This document shows positions 8,519 to 17,056 of a stretch of DNA of 64,000 bases, piece by piece. The notes under the pieces are model-generated. The model ran no database searches. It worked only from the letters and a program-made list of their open reading frames with translations, and had not been told where the DNA came from. A program made the position numbers and the translations under genes. The number at the start of each line of letters is the position of its first letter. The first letter of the stretch is position 1. Origin of the DNA: Phaeobacter porticola (GTDB lineage Bacteria; Pseudomonadota; Alphaproteobacteria; Rhodobacterales; Rhodobacteraceae); contig NZ_CP016367.1 of assembly GCF_001888185.1 (NCBI RefSeq), positions 20,851-84,850 on the forward strand, given 5' to 3'.

Positions 8519-9342
8519 TCTGCGGCAACCGGTTTTGCCCAGTCTTCCCACGCGGTACCTGCGCTGAACACGGGCCCATCCCACGTAAAGGGAATGTCAT
8601 GGATGATTGTGCCACTGTCACTTGCAAGGATCACTGCATAGGACGGGGCCATGGGAGCACCTTGTAACAGCTCCTGCTCGGTCAGATCAGGCAGGGACTG
8701 ATTGCCGGTGGAGCGAACGCTGGCAAACGGAACGCCGCACCACATCCCGTGCAAGGGTGCATGGACATGGCCAAAATGGAGATACTCGATGCGGTCGCAA
8801 TAGGTGCTGAATAGCTCCGCCAGCGGTGCGCGGTCTTCGGGGACAAGAGCGATCTTGTCTTCGGCAGGCAGCCCAAGCGGCATGGCATTGTGATGCATGA
8901 ACACGCGCGCGCGCGTGCAGTCTTTCAACTCACTTTCCAGCCAATCGCGCCGCGCGGCGCAGAAGTGGCCAGCGTGGGTGCGCGGAGCGGTTGTGTCGAG
9001 GTAGATAAGACGCGTGCCGTCGACTGTTTCTGCGTGGTTGATGAACCCGGATGGGTCTTTGGGATGGTCCGGAAAAGCGCCGAGAAACGCGGTGCGGTCA
9101 TCGTGGTTTCCAATCAACAGGCGCACTGGGCAAGGCACATCGGTCAGCGCATCGACAAGGGTCGCGTAGGCCGCAGGCTCGCCCCAGTGGGTCAAATCGC
9201 CTGTGATGATAATCCGAGCGGCATCGCCGTGTTGGGCTCGCACATGGTCGAGCGCTTGGGCAAAACGTCTGTGGGGGTTCAAACCGCCCATACGTTCGCC
9301 GGGGACTGTCAGGTGAATGTCGGAAATGTGCACAAGTTTCAT
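8515..9342 (-). CDS. Metallophosphoesterase, class III phosphodiesterase (GpdQ/CpdA-like)
   Basis: 275 residues with the full calcineurin-like metal-binding set: HISDIHL at the N-terminus, ITGDLTHWG near 48, GNHDDRTAF near 77, MHHN near 150 and HFGHVHAP near 192. Family members hydrolyse phosphodiesters such as glycerophosphodiesters or cyclic nucleotides, using a two-metal site in the cytoplasm. Its position downstream of an UgpBAEC-like importer suggests it cleaves the imported phosphodiester to glycerol phosphate or a similar product; this is inference. A hairpin with a T-rich tail separates it from the binding-protein gene. A frameshifted second copy follows with an ATGA overlap. Confidence 0.85.
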   Translation of the reverse strand: MKLVHISDIHLTVPGERMGGLNPHRRFAQALDHVRAQHGDAARIIITGDLTHWGEPAAYATLVDALTDVPCPVRLLIGNHDDRTAFLGAFPDHPKDPSGFINHAETVDGTRLIYLDTTAPRTHAGHFCAARRDWLESELKDCTRARVFMHHNAMPLGLPAEDKIALVPEDRAPLAELFSTYCDRIEYLHFGHVHAPLHGMWCGVPFASVRSTGNQSLPDLTEQELLQGAPMAPSYAVILASDSGTIIHDIPFTWDGPVFSAGTAWEDWAKPVAAE

Positions 9343-9356
9343 GGACCTGAGCCTTT

Positions 9357-9394
9357 CTAAAAATAGGTCCGGCCGCCCCCGAAAGGGCGACCGG
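9357..9394 (-). terminator. Hairpin with T tail after the binding-protein gene
   Basis: Reading the minus strand, a GC-rich stem (arms at 9385-9394 and 9369-9378, one mismatch) is followed by CTATTTTTAG. It lies just after the stop at 9402 and before the phosphodiesterase start at 9342. It looks like a rho-independent or partial terminator that would lower phosphodiesterase expression relative to the transporter. Confidence 0.55.
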
Positions 9395-9401
9395 TATTGG
9401 T

Positions 9402-10649
9402 TTAGCCGTTTGGCAGAAGGTCGGCGATTTCTTCGACCAGTTCTTCTTGCAGCTCTTTCATATCGGTTGCGTCGCCGGTAACGATGCGTTCGATCCCGTC
9501 ATAGATCACCTGCGTGATCGCCAAGCCGTTGTCGCCGGGATAGGCCAGCCAGTCGCGCAGCAGCGGAAGCTGGTCCACAGCGGTCTGCTTGTTGGGGTTC
9601 TGCTCGTAGAAATCAGCCAGAATGATTTCGTTGGCCGCCTTGTTGGGGGGCATGTAGCCAGTTGTCATGGCCACCTGGGCCGCGCCTTCACCGGAGGTGA
9701 TGAACTTCAACCATGTCCAAGCTGCTTCACGCACGGCAGGGTCATCGGAGGTCGAGGTCAGCATCGCGGCGTTGCCGCCAGCGGGCAGTCCCATCGGCGC
9801 GCCGTCAAGGCCCGGGAACGGGCCGGTCACGAGTTCAAAATCACCTTGGCTGCGCTCAACCGCGCCGAGGGCCGACGTCGACCAGAACATCATGCCCACA
9901 TCCCCGGCGGAGAAAGACGACAAAGCAGCCTTCCATTCGAGGTTCTGCATTTCACACTCGGTAAAGATTTCCTGCATCTGTTCGAGCGCGATCAGCGCTT
10001 CGGGGCTGTCCATGGTCACTTGGCCATTCTCGACGATGGCTTTGTCCTGGCTCCACAACAGGGCCTGCACGAACCAGTTGCCGGTGATGTTCCAGCCCCA
10101 GAAGATCGGGTTGTCGATGCCGTTGGCCTTCATGGTCTTGCAGGCTGCAATCACCTCGTCCCATGTCGTCGGCAGCTCTTCGATGCCGCCTTCGCGCAAG
10201 ATATCCATGTTGTAATAGCCAACTGGTAGCGAGATCGAGAACGGCAGGCCGTAGACTTGGTCGTCGAAAGTCGACAAAGACAGCATCGCTTCGTGGTAGC
10301 CTTCTGTTTCGAAATCGGCCTCAGCGGCAATGAACGGGGCCAGTGACTGTGCGATGCCTTTGTTGACCAGTGGCGCTTGGCGGTTCAGGCCCTGCATGGA
10401 AACGTCCGGCAGGTTACCAGCAACGGCTTCGCGCAGGACGGTGTTGGTAGCGTCCTCGTAGGACTCATATGTGGCGCGGAACTTAACCTCGATATCGGGA
10501 TGTGCCGCTTGGAAGGCAGGCATCATCGCTTCATAGGTGACATCAAAGAGGTGGCTATAAGGATAGGCGAACTCGATTGTCACCTTGTCCTCGGCGTAAA
10601 CGGCGGTGGCAGACAGGGCCAAAGCCATTGCAGTTAGGGTATGTTTCAT
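9402..10649 (-). CDS. ABC importer periplasmic binding protein (family 1, UgpB-like)
   Basis: 415 residues. The N-terminus is a typical Sec signal peptide (MKHTLTAMALALSATAVYA then cleavage before EDKV). The mature protein has the family 1 extracellular solute-binding pattern: TIEFAYPYSHLFD, then a Pro/Asp-containing PDVSMQGLNRQAP segment and YGLPFSISLPVGYYN, which resembles glycerol-3-phosphate/maltose binders. It would deliver a sugar or phosphorylated polyol to the two permeases encoded upstream. It is separated from the permease gene by 121 bases, often seen when the binding protein is made in excess. The substrate is not certain; the adjacent phosphodiesterases favour a glycerophosphodiester or glycerol-phosphate-like compound. 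Confidence 0.85.
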   Translation of the reverse strand: MKHTLTAMALALSATAVYAEDKVTIEFAYPYSHLFDVTYEAMMPAFQAAHPDIEVKFRATYESYEDATNTVLREAVAGNLPDVSMQGLNRQAPLVNKGIAQSLAPFIAAEADFETEGYHEAMLSLSTFDDQVYGLPFSISLPVGYYNMDILREGGIEELPTTWDEVIAACKTMKANGIDNPIFWGWNITGNWFVQALLWSQDKAIVENGQVTMDSPEALIALEQMQEIFTECEMQNLEWKAALSSFSAGDVGMMFWSTSALGAVERSQGDFELVTGPFPGLDGAPMGLPAGGNAAMLTSTSDDPAVREAAWTWLKFITSGEGAAQVAMTTGYMPPNKAANEIILADFYEQNPNKQTAVDQLPLLRDWLAYPGDNGLAITQVIYDGIERIVTGDATDMKELQEELVEEIADLLPNG

Positions 10650-10770
10650 TACATTTACTCCAGTTGTCGGGGCTGACGGTTTGGCGATTGGCAGACCCCA
10701 ATGATGTTCCCCGTGTGGGGAGGCGATTATCCCCTTGCGGCGTTATGGGTAGGGCGGGCCAAGGCGCGCC

Positions 10771-11733
10771 CTACTTCATTCCAGACAGTGTGATCCCCTC
10801 GATAAAGCGGCGTTGGGCCAGTAAAAACGCGACGATCAGCGGTGTGACGATGACGGTGGCCGTGGCCATCATCGGGCCAAAGAACGACCCGTCCCCGTCG
10901 CCCTTGAATTCGCGCAGACCCAGCGGCGGGGTGAACAGATCGCGGTTTCCGGTCACGACGATGCGCGGCCAGAAATAATCGTTCCAATGTGCGACCACAG
11001 AAAAGATCGCGAAGGCCAAGAGCGCGGGGACCGCCGTGGGCAACATGACCCGCCAAACGATGGCCAACTCGGACATCCCGTCCATCCTCGCCGCGTCGAT
11101 CAGATCGTCGGGCACGGTCATAAAGAACTGTCGCATCAGGAAAATCCCAAAGACCGAGATCGTCCAAGGCACGACAAGAGCCGCGTAGGTATTGGTCAGC
11201 CCCAGCTTCGCTAGCCCGATATAAAGCGGCAGGGCAATGGCATGGACGGGGATCAACAGGCAAAACAGGACCAGCCCGAAGACCGCATCACGCCCCCAAA
11301 ATTTCAGCTTTGCCAGCGCATAGGCGGCAGGCAGGGCCACAACAACCTGGATTAGAAAAATCGATACAGTGACGATGACGCCATTAAGCAGATAGCGGAC
11401 CAGCGGCGCTTCGGTGAAAGCCTTGGAATAGTTGAACACCACAGGGCGCATGGAACAGGACGCTTCGGTCTCGGCCAGCAAGGCCGCCTGCACGTTGGCG
11501 TCGTCTTGGCCCGCAAACCGCGCGCGGGCGGCTTCGATATCGGCGCGGTCTGGCTGGCGCAGGGCGACGCAGCGCGGGTCGATCATCATTTCCTGACGGC
11601 CAAAGAACCCGCCTTCGCCCCGGTCGATTTCGCCCGGACTTTTGAACGAATAGCTGACCATCATATAGAACGGCGCCAGCACGATGATCGTGCCAAGAAT
11701 CAGCACCATATGTTTCCACCAATCACGTGTCAT
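10771..11733 (-). CDS. ABC importer permease (MalG/UgpE-like)
   Basis: 320 residues from the ATG at 11733, with about six membrane segments and the EAA loop region DAARMDGMSELAIVWRVMLP characteristic of MalG-type permeases. The loop after the first membrane helix is longer than normal: about 80 residues, with two cysteines (DPRCVAL and EASCSMRP), before the usual FNYSKAF segment. The start codon overlaps the stop of the partner permease (TGATG), so translation is probably coupled. Together with the partner it forms the membrane channel of the importer. Confidence 0.85.
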   Translation of the reverse strand: MTRDWWKHMVLILGTIIVLAPFYMMVSYSFKSPGEIDRGEGGFFGRQEMMIDPRCVALRQPDRADIEAARARFAGQDDANVQAALLAETEASCSMRPVVFNYSKAFTEAPLVRYLLNGVIVTVSIFLIQVVVALPAAYALAKLKFWGRDAVFGLVLFCLLIPVHAIALPLYIGLAKLGLTNTYAALVVPWTISVFGIFLMRQFFMTVPDDLIDAARMDGMSELAIVWRVMLPTAVPALLAFAIFSVVAHWNDYFWPRIVVTGNRDLFTPPLGLREFKGDGDGSFFGPMMATATVIVTPLIVAFLLAQRRFIEGITLSGMK

Positions 11734-12701
11734 CAATAGTGCACCTTGCGTTCGACCAACCAGCGCTGGATCAGGGTCAGAAACATGACGAACAGCAGGA
11801 ACAACATGGTGATGGCCGAGCCGATCCCGATCAGGTTCTGCTGAATGCCTTTTTCGAAGATCGCAAACATCATCACATAAGCGGACTTGTTCGGCCCACC
11901 GCCCTGCGGCCAGAAGGCCTCGATGGTGTCAAAGACTTGAAAGGCGCGGATGCAGGAAATGGTCACGACGAAGACCGTGGTTGGCCCAAGGGCGGGCCAT
12001 GTGACCAGTCGAAACCGCTCCCAAGCGGAGCGGGCCCCATCCATTTCGGCCGCGTGGTAGAGCTCGCGGTGCACCGACGTCAGACCAGCCAAAAACAGCA
12101 CCATGTTGAAGCCAAACCCCTGCCAGATGCCGATGAAACAGACCACCCAGATCGCGTAATCGCGATCACCCAACCACAGTGGAAACCCCTCGGCGCAACC
12201 ATTGGCAAAGAAGGGCAACGCCTCAAACCACGTCCCGCAGGTCAATTCCAGCGTACGGTTCACCATGCCAATGGTCGGGTGCAGCATGAATTCCCAGGCG
12301 ATGGCCATGGCCAGCAACGTGGCCATCACAGGCAGGAAATAGATCGTCTTGTAGACCTCCCCGATCCGACCCAGCGAATGGACCAGCAAGGCCGCCCCAA
12401 GGCCGAGACCCACGGAAATGGGCACCACGGTGACCACATAGGTAAAGGTAGCGATAAACATCTTTTCGTAAGACGAACGGGTGAACAGGCGCTCGTAGTT
12501 TTGTACTCCGACCCAATCGAAGCCGGGATTGCCCAATGAATAGTTGGTGAAAGACAGGACACACGCCACGATGATCGGCACCAGCAGGATTAAAGCCATC
12601 AGCGTCAAGGCAGGCGCGACCAACCCCCAGCCCGCGCGCGCGCGCCTGTTGTCAGGTTTGGCTTTGACAATGCTTGCGACGCTGGGGTCCACGACAGCCA
12701 T
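11733..12701 (-). CDS. ABC importer permease (MalF/UgpA-like)
   Basis: 322 residues from the ATG at 12701. I chose this start because the upstream ATPase stops at 12703 and GAGGTGG is correctly placed; an earlier in-frame ATG would overlap the ATPase gene. Six membrane helices are expected, and the EAA loop reads AAEMDGARSAWERFRLVTWP. As in its partner, the periplasmic part carries an insertion with paired cysteines (ELTCGTWFE and ANGCAEGF). It is the first permease of the operon. Confidence 0.85.
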   Translation of the reverse strand: MAVVDPSVASIVKAKPDNRRARAGWGLVAPALTLMALILLVPIIVACVLSFTNYSLGNPGFDWVGVQNYERLFTRSSYEKMFIATFTYVVTVVPISVGLGLGAALLVHSLGRIGEVYKTIYFLPVMATLLAMAIAWEFMLHPTIGMVNRTLELTCGTWFEALPFFANGCAEGFPLWLGDRDYAIWVVCFIGIWQGFGFNMVLFLAGLTSVHRELYHAAEMDGARSAWERFRLVTWPALGPTTVFVVTISCIRAFQVFDTIEAFWPQGGGPNKSAYVMMFAIFEKGIQQNLIGIGSAITMLFLLFVMFLTLIQRWLVERKVHY

Positions 12702-12702
12702 G

Positions 12703-13857
12703 TTAGGCCACCTCAGGTGTGCGGTTGGCGGCAAGTTCGGCGCGGCGCAATCGCACGCCCTCAGCGTCGAATATCATGGCCGCGTTTAAATCAAAGGTCA
12801 GGCCGACCTGAGCCCCCAGACCCAAACTCTGCCGCTGCGTCGGCATGGCCCGCAAGGTCACACGCGACCCATTGCTGTCCAAGGCAATTTGGGCAAAGAT
12901 CTCGGACCCAAGGTTTTCGAAATGCACGACCCGTCCGGTCAGACGTGGCGAGGACTGAGTCAATCGCAGGGCTTCGGGGCGTAGACCCAATTGCATGACT
13001 TTTGGGCTGTCGATGGAGAAACGAGAGGTCAAAACCTGATCAAAAACGGTCAGCTCCGTGCCGTTGCGCTCGACCGGCAAGATATTGATCTTGGGCGAGC
13101 CGATGAATTCGGCCACCCGAATGTCGTCAGGGTCTTCATAGATCTCATCGGGGGCCGCACATTGCAGGATCTCACCGTCCATCATCACCGCAATACGGTC
13201 GGACATGGTCATGGCTTCGACCTGATCATGGGTGACGTAAATGAAGGTGGCCTTCAGGCGGCGGTGCAGCTCGGCGATTTCAGCGCGGGTCTGTACACGC
13301 AGCTTGGCATCAAGGTTTGACAGCGGTTCATCCAACAAGAATGCGGCCGGATCGCGCACCAAGGCGCGGCCCAGTGCTACGCGCTGCCGCTGTCCGCCCG
13401 ACAATTGTCCAGGCTTGCGGTCCAGAAGTGCTGCGATTTCCAGCATCTCAGCCGCTTGCCGAACCGCTTGGGCAATATCGTCTTTTTGGGTCCGCGCACC
13501 GGGCAAGAAACCGCCCAGCACCGGCAACCGCTGCAATGCTGTCATTTGGCGCATTTGCAAAGGCACGGCGATGTTTTCGGCCACGGTCAAATGCGGATAA
13601 AGCGCGTAGGATTGAAATACCATCGACAGATTACGATCCGCCGCACGGAGCTGTGTTACATCTTTTCTGCCGATCGAGATGTTGCCGCTCGTTGGCGTCT
13701 CCAGCCCAGCGATGATCCGCAACAGTGTCGATTTTCCGCAACCAGATGGCCCCACCAGTGAAATGAACTCACCATCCTTCACATCTAGGGTCACCCCTTT
13801 CAAAACGGAAGTCTCTCCGAAGTCCTTGGTGACAGATGCGATTTGCAGATCTGACAT
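12703..13857 (-). CDS. ABC importer ATPase (MalK/UgpC-like)
   Basis: 384 residues from the ATG at 13857, preceded by GGGGGAA. Walker A is GPSGCGKST near residue 37, the signature is LSGGQRQRVALGRALVRDP near 155, Walker B ends in LDEPLSNLDAKLR, and the switch His is in VTHDQVEAM. The C-terminal third is the OB-fold (TOBE) regulatory domain of MalK-type ATPases. A roughly 20-residue stretch after the Q-loop (LQRLPVLGGFLPGARTQ) is longer than in standard MalK. It is the promoter-proximal gene of the minus-strand operon and diverges from the LysR gene. Confidence 0.9.
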   Translation of the reverse strand: MSDLQIASVTKDFGETSVLKGVTLDVKDGEFISLVGPSGCGKSTLLRIIAGLETPTSGNISIGRKDVTQLRAADRNLSMVFQSYALYPHLTVAENIAVPLQMRQMTALQRLPVLGGFLPGARTQKDDIAQAVRQAAEMLEIAALLDRKPGQLSGGQRQRVALGRALVRDPAAFLLDEPLSNLDAKLRVQTRAEIAELHRRLKATFIYVTHDQVEAMTMSDRIAVMMDGEILQCAAPDEIYEDPDDIRVAEFIGSPKINILPVERNGTELTVFDQVLTSRFSIDSPKVMQLGLRPEALRLTQSSPRLTGRVVHFENLGSEIFAQIALDSNGSRVTLRAMPTQRQSLGLGAQVGLTFDLNAAMIFDAEGVRLRRAELAANRTPEVA

Positions 13858-13964
13858 GTGATTCCCCCGTGTTGCAGCCAAGCAATAAGCGGTGAGCACA
13901 ACTGTTTTGTGTCGTCATATTAGTGAAACCGATGGGTTCTATGTGGAGAGCAAAAGGAAAGTTC
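13858..13964. promoter_or_regulatory. Divergent control region between ABC operon and LysR gene
   Basis: 107 bases between opposing start codons, the usual place for a LysR regulator to bind and control both its own gene and the divergent operon. No unambiguous T-N11-A box could be picked out by eye. Confidence 0.45.
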
Positions 13965-14828
13965 ATGCGCCCCAACCACCATCAATTCGAAGCCTTTGCC
14001 TATGTCGTCCGTGAGGGGAGCTTTTCTGCCGCCGCAACTCGGCTGGGCGTCACCCAATCCACGATCACGCAACATGTTGCGAACCTCGAAAAAGGCGTCG
14101 GAACGCTGCTTTTGCTGCGCGGCCGCGACGGGGTCGAATTGACCCCGACAGGACAGGATTTTTACGATCTGGCCGACCGCATGGTCGCCCTCAGCGCAGA
14201 GGTCACCGAGCGGCTCGAAGGGTTCAATGCCATGAAAGAAGGCCGTCTCAAGATCATCGGAAATGCGCCGCAACCCGCGCTAAAGATCATCGCAAGGTTT
14301 CAGCGCCGGTTTCCCGATATCCGCGTCGATTTCGGCCTTCACGATTGGACGACTGCCAAATCGATGATTAGCAACCGCCTTGCGGATGTGGGTTTGATCA
14401 CGGATGCGCCCGAGCATGAGCATTGGGAGAGAATCCACATCGAAAGCGCGAAGTATGTGATTTATTGCCGCTGCGATCACCCTTTCGCAAAGCGCAGCAA
14501 GATTTCACTGTCTGAGCTCGAACAAGAGACAGTCATTATCCCGGAAAATGGGTCACTCACGCGTCGCTTGCTGGACCAAGCCTGCGATCGCTACACCATC
14601 TCGCTAAATCGCTTGGCCACAATGACGACCTTCCCATTGATGTGCGAAGCGGTGTTGCAGGGAATTGGTGTCGCGTTGTTCTTGCAAAACAGCAGCCTCA
14701 TCAAAGACAATCTTTTCGAAATTGACATCGAAGAAATGCCTGAAGCCCGAAACACGTCCCTTATCGCCACCAAAGACCGTGCGCGGTTGAAGCTGGTTTC
14801 AGAATTCATAAACGCCGCAATTGAATGA
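13965..14828 (+). CDS. LysR family transcriptional regulator
   Basis: 287 residues from the ATG at 13965, preceded by AAAGGAAAG; an earlier in-frame ATG at 13923 adds 14 unlikely residues. The N-terminal winged HTH is clear (FEAFAYVVREGSFSAAATRL, then GVTQSTITQHVANLEK near residue 35). The C-terminal part is a periplasmic-binding-protein-like co-inducer domain. It is transcribed divergently from the ABC importer operon and is probably its regulator; the inducer is unknown but is likely the imported compound or its product. Confidence 0.88.
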   Translation: MRPNHHQFEAFAYVVREGSFSAAATRLGVTQSTITQHVANLEKGVGTLLLLRGRDGVELTPTGQDFYDLADRMVALSAEVTERLEGFNAMKEGRLKIIGNAPQPALKIIARFQRRFPDIRVDFGLHDWTTAKSMISNRLADVGLITDAPEHEHWERIHIESAKYVIYCRCDHPFAKRSKISLSELEQETVIIPENGSLTRRLLDQACDRYTISLNRLATMTTFPLMCEAVLQGIGVALFLQNSSLIKDNLFEIDIEEMPEARNTSLIATKDRARLKLVSEFINAAIE

Positions 14829-15275
14829 GAAACCCCTGAGCGTTCGGCTTCACTAAGGATACCAAAAGCAGCCGCTCGTGTGTCGTGCAGCATTGGTAAA
14901 AGAGGGCTCAGAGCCGCCGTTAGCCGCAACAGGCGCGAACTACCGCTTTGGGCCGAACACGATGCTGCACCTGCGAAATAGGCTTCCATGCTGCGATGTG
15001 CGTGACTGTAATGGTGAAGGTTTCGACATGGGCAAGCCCCGTAAGCGGGGCCGGGCTGCTGAGGCTCCGCCCTGAATTCTGACCTTGCTGTATTCCTGTG
15101 CCAATACGTCTTGGCCTGTCTCATCCTGAGCCATCCCAAGACGTTTGCCACATGGTCGCCTTCACGATCCGCTTTCAGCCCTGACGGGTCTGCATCCCTC
15201 TTGCAAGGCGGACGCTGCCGCCGGGCGAAGCCGAGGGGCTTTAGTCTTCGCCACCTGGCATAAGATTCAGAAGGG
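14829..15275. other. 447-base stretch without a recognised gene
   Basis: A long open frame on the minus strand (14591-15325) overlaps the LysR gene and has Arg/Ser-rich, non-gene-like composition, so I do not call it. A short hairpin, GCCCC-GTAA-GGGGC type, lies near 15035-15051. The stretch may be degraded plasmid DNA between the importer block and the mobilisation block. Confidence 0.4.
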
Positions 15276-15545
15276 CTATGCGTCTGGCTTCTGGTCGAAC
15301 AGAATAACGTGCGCGCCTTCTTCACTGTCAGGGTTGCCTACCAGCACGAACGGCATATCCGACCCGTTCTTCTCGTAGAGACGGCGGTATTTCATCTGGC
15401 CGCTGAGCGGATCGCGCACTTGGTCGTAGCGAAAGCTGTGCTGAACGCCGTCTTCGATCCAGGCCTTGACGCCATCGGGGGTCACCAGTGCAAGCGGCGC
15501 GCCGTCCAGCAAGATTGTCTCGCCAACGTTGAAAATCTCTTTCAT
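15276..15545 (-). CDS. Hypothetical protein, 89 residues
   Basis: Starts MKEIFNVGETILLDGAPLAL, with AGGAG about 11 bases upstream of the ATG. The sequence alternates short hydrophobic strands and charged turns (RYDQVRDPLSGQMKYRRLYE), suggesting a small beta-rich soluble protein. No family recognised. Its neighbour at 15708 has the same orientation and a good ribosome site, so the two may form a small operon upstream of the mobilisation genes. Confidence 0.55.
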   Translation of the reverse strand: MKEIFNVGETILLDGAPLALVTPDGVKAWIEDGVQHSFRYDQVRDPLSGQMKYRRLYEKNGSDMPFVLVGNPDSEEGAHVILFDQKPDA

Positions 15546-15707
15546 CTCATGGGTCTCCTATCGGTCTTCTTTGGTAGCGTTGCAAACCGTCGTCGCCTTT
15601 GCAACGATCTCCGCCCCGCGTGTTCTCTCTCTCTCGGTGTCATTGCCCTCGGATCACAATCGTGTCCTGCTCCGGTCGCTTGCGAGCATTTTGGGTCTGG
15701 AGGCTGT

Positions 15708-15887
15708 CTATCCTGCGTCCCCATAGGCCTCGTACCTCAGGTTCGCACTGTCCGACGGATCAAAGTCATCGGACCATCTTGTACGGCGCATGCCGCAGAT
15801 CCACTGGAACACGACGCCAACCTCGACCTCTTCACCGTTTACCGTCGCCCAAATGACTTCGACGGGGTAACCCGCATAATTCTTCAT
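15708..15887 (-). CDS. Small hypothetical protein, 59 residues
   Basis: On the minus strand the ATG at 15887 is preceded by AGGAGAAGAGC, a strong ribosome binding site. The product starts MKNYAGYPVEVIWATVNGEE and ends NLRYEAYGDAG with a TAG at 15710-15708. It is acidic and predicted to be beta-rich. No family recognised; the codon pattern matches the neighbours and it reads like a genuine small protein. Confidence 0.55.
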   Translation of the reverse strand: MKNYAGYPVEVIWATVNGEEVEVGVVFQWICGMRRTRWSDDFDPSDSANLRYEAYGDAG

Positions 15888-15990
15888 GCTCTTCTCCTGA
15901 CCTCCATTTGGTCGGAGCCGCAGTTATCAGGTAGCAGGTATATGCCGGTACCTATATATGCTTGGCCAACACAAAACGGAGTTTACAAAC

Positions 15991-16410
15991 TTGCTTTACA
16001 GGCCTCTACATATTGCGCTCTTTCTGGGCGCGGCTTCATCGGCTGTCGCTGCCGAGTGGGAGATCGGCTTGTCGCGAGGTCTGGAGACCTATGCTGCGAC
16101 TGCAAACGACGGGACTTTGCTCTTAGTTTGCGATCCAGACCGTGTCTACAACCCAAACGTGAGCCATGCCTATTTTTTATCGCGTCACAGCGATGACAAA
16201 GCGCCACAACGCATTGTCTTTCTTGCGGCGACCGGAGAGCAGGCTGCCTTTTCTGTGCAGGACGGGATCGCAACGCAACGCGATGCTGATCCTGCCGAAT
16301 GGGCACAGCTCATCGACATGATCGAGGCGGGCGGTCAAATCGCTGTCGTGACTGCACGCGATGCCTTTACGCTGGATCAGGACGCACTGCCCGGGCTTCG
16401 ATGCCGCTGA
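15991..16410 (+). CDS. Exported hypothetical protein
   Basis: I prefer the TTG at 15991, which has GGAG nine bases upstream and yields a good signal peptide (LYRPLHIALFLGAASSAVAA, cleaved before EWE); an ATG at 15958 adds 11 residues without a ribosome site. The mature part is about 115 residues, with a VCDPDRVY segment and TARDAF near the end, of unknown fold. Its 3' end overlaps by 44 bases the 3' end of the convergent virC2-like gene. Probably a periplasmic protein accompanying the transfer region. Confidence 0.6.
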   Translation: MLYRPLHIALFLGAASSAVAAEWEIGLSRGLETYAATANDGTLLLVCDPDRVYNPNVSHAYFLSRHSDDKAPQRIVFLAATGEQAAFSVQDGIATQRDADPAEWAQLIDMIEAGGQIAVVTARDAFTLDQDALPGLRCR

Positions 16411-17056
16411 TCTTTCGAGCGAGTTCTTCGATTTCGGATCTCAGTACCGCCTTGCCGAAGGCAGACAACAGTTGCGTCACCCCATAGACGTTGAGCGGGT
16501 CATCAATGCTCATCTGCAGCACTGCCGCATGGGCGGCGTCGAGCCTGATCATCGATTTCATAAAGGGGGCACCAGTGCCTTTGGGCTCGGTCAGGCGTGG
16601 TCGTGCAGCGGAGGCAACCTCATGCCAGGTCGCGGTGTCGCGCAGTTTCTGCATGCGGGCGCGAACCTCTTTTACCAAGGCACGCTGAACGTAGTCCAGG
16701 CCAAGGCCAGATCGTTCTGCCAGCGCATCAATCCGTGCCTTATCCTTAGCCCCGATGCGCACGTAATAGGTTCGAGACTGCGTTTCGGTGCTATTGCTGC
16801 AAGCATCATCCGCCAGCGGCTGGGTGGATACCCCTGGGTCGATGCGCGCGGTTTCAGCCGAGGCTGCCTGTTGCCCTTTCCGGGGTTCTTTCTCGTCCAC
16901 CGAATTTACCGCTGGGCCTTCTGTCGCGACCGCTGCCGCCGTACTCTGATTGAATGCGGCATATTTCGTGGCGCTCGTGGCGAACTGCCGCGACCGCGCC
17001 AACCTGTCTTCGTTCGAGACAGCGGTCCCGGACCGGTTTGGAATCTTCCTAGCCAT
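16367..17056 (-). CDS. VirC2-like ribbon-helix-helix protein
   Basis: 229 residues from the ATG at 17056, which overlaps the virC1 stop. The first ~90 residues are low-complexity and Ala/Ser rich. The central part, RTYYVRIGAKDKARIDALAE followed by RSGLGLDYVQRAL, looks like a ribbon-helix-helix DNA-binding unit, the fold of Agrobacterium VirC2, which binds next to the T-DNA border. The location directly behind a VirC1-type ATPase supports a relaxosome accessory role. The primary-sequence match is modest, so the name rests on fold and position. Confidence 0.6.
   Translation of the reverse strand: MARKIPNRSGTAVSNEDRLARSRQFATSATKYAAFNQSTAAAVATEGPAVNSVDEKEPRKGQQAASAETARIDPGVSTQPLADDACSNSTETQSRTYYVRIGAKDKARIDALAERSGLGLDYVQRALVKEVRARMQKLRDTATWHEVASAARPRLTEPKGTGAPFMKSMIRLDAAHAAVLQMSIDDPLNVYGVTQLLSAFGKAVLRSEIEELARKISGIEARAVRPDPA

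Noticed and set aside
9447..10229. Plus-strand open frame opposite the binding-protein gene
   Set aside because: Antisense to a clear solute-binding protein, no ribosome site, His/Arg-rich shadow composition.
11727..12539. 270-codon plus-strand frame rich in His, Gln and Asp
   Set aside because: Antisense shadow of the MalF-like permease; membrane-helix codons read backwards give such composition.
14591..15325. 244-codon minus-strand frame over the LysR gene end
   Set aside because: Overlaps a real gene and has no domain or credible ribosome site; it may contain degraded DNA but cannot be supported as a gene.
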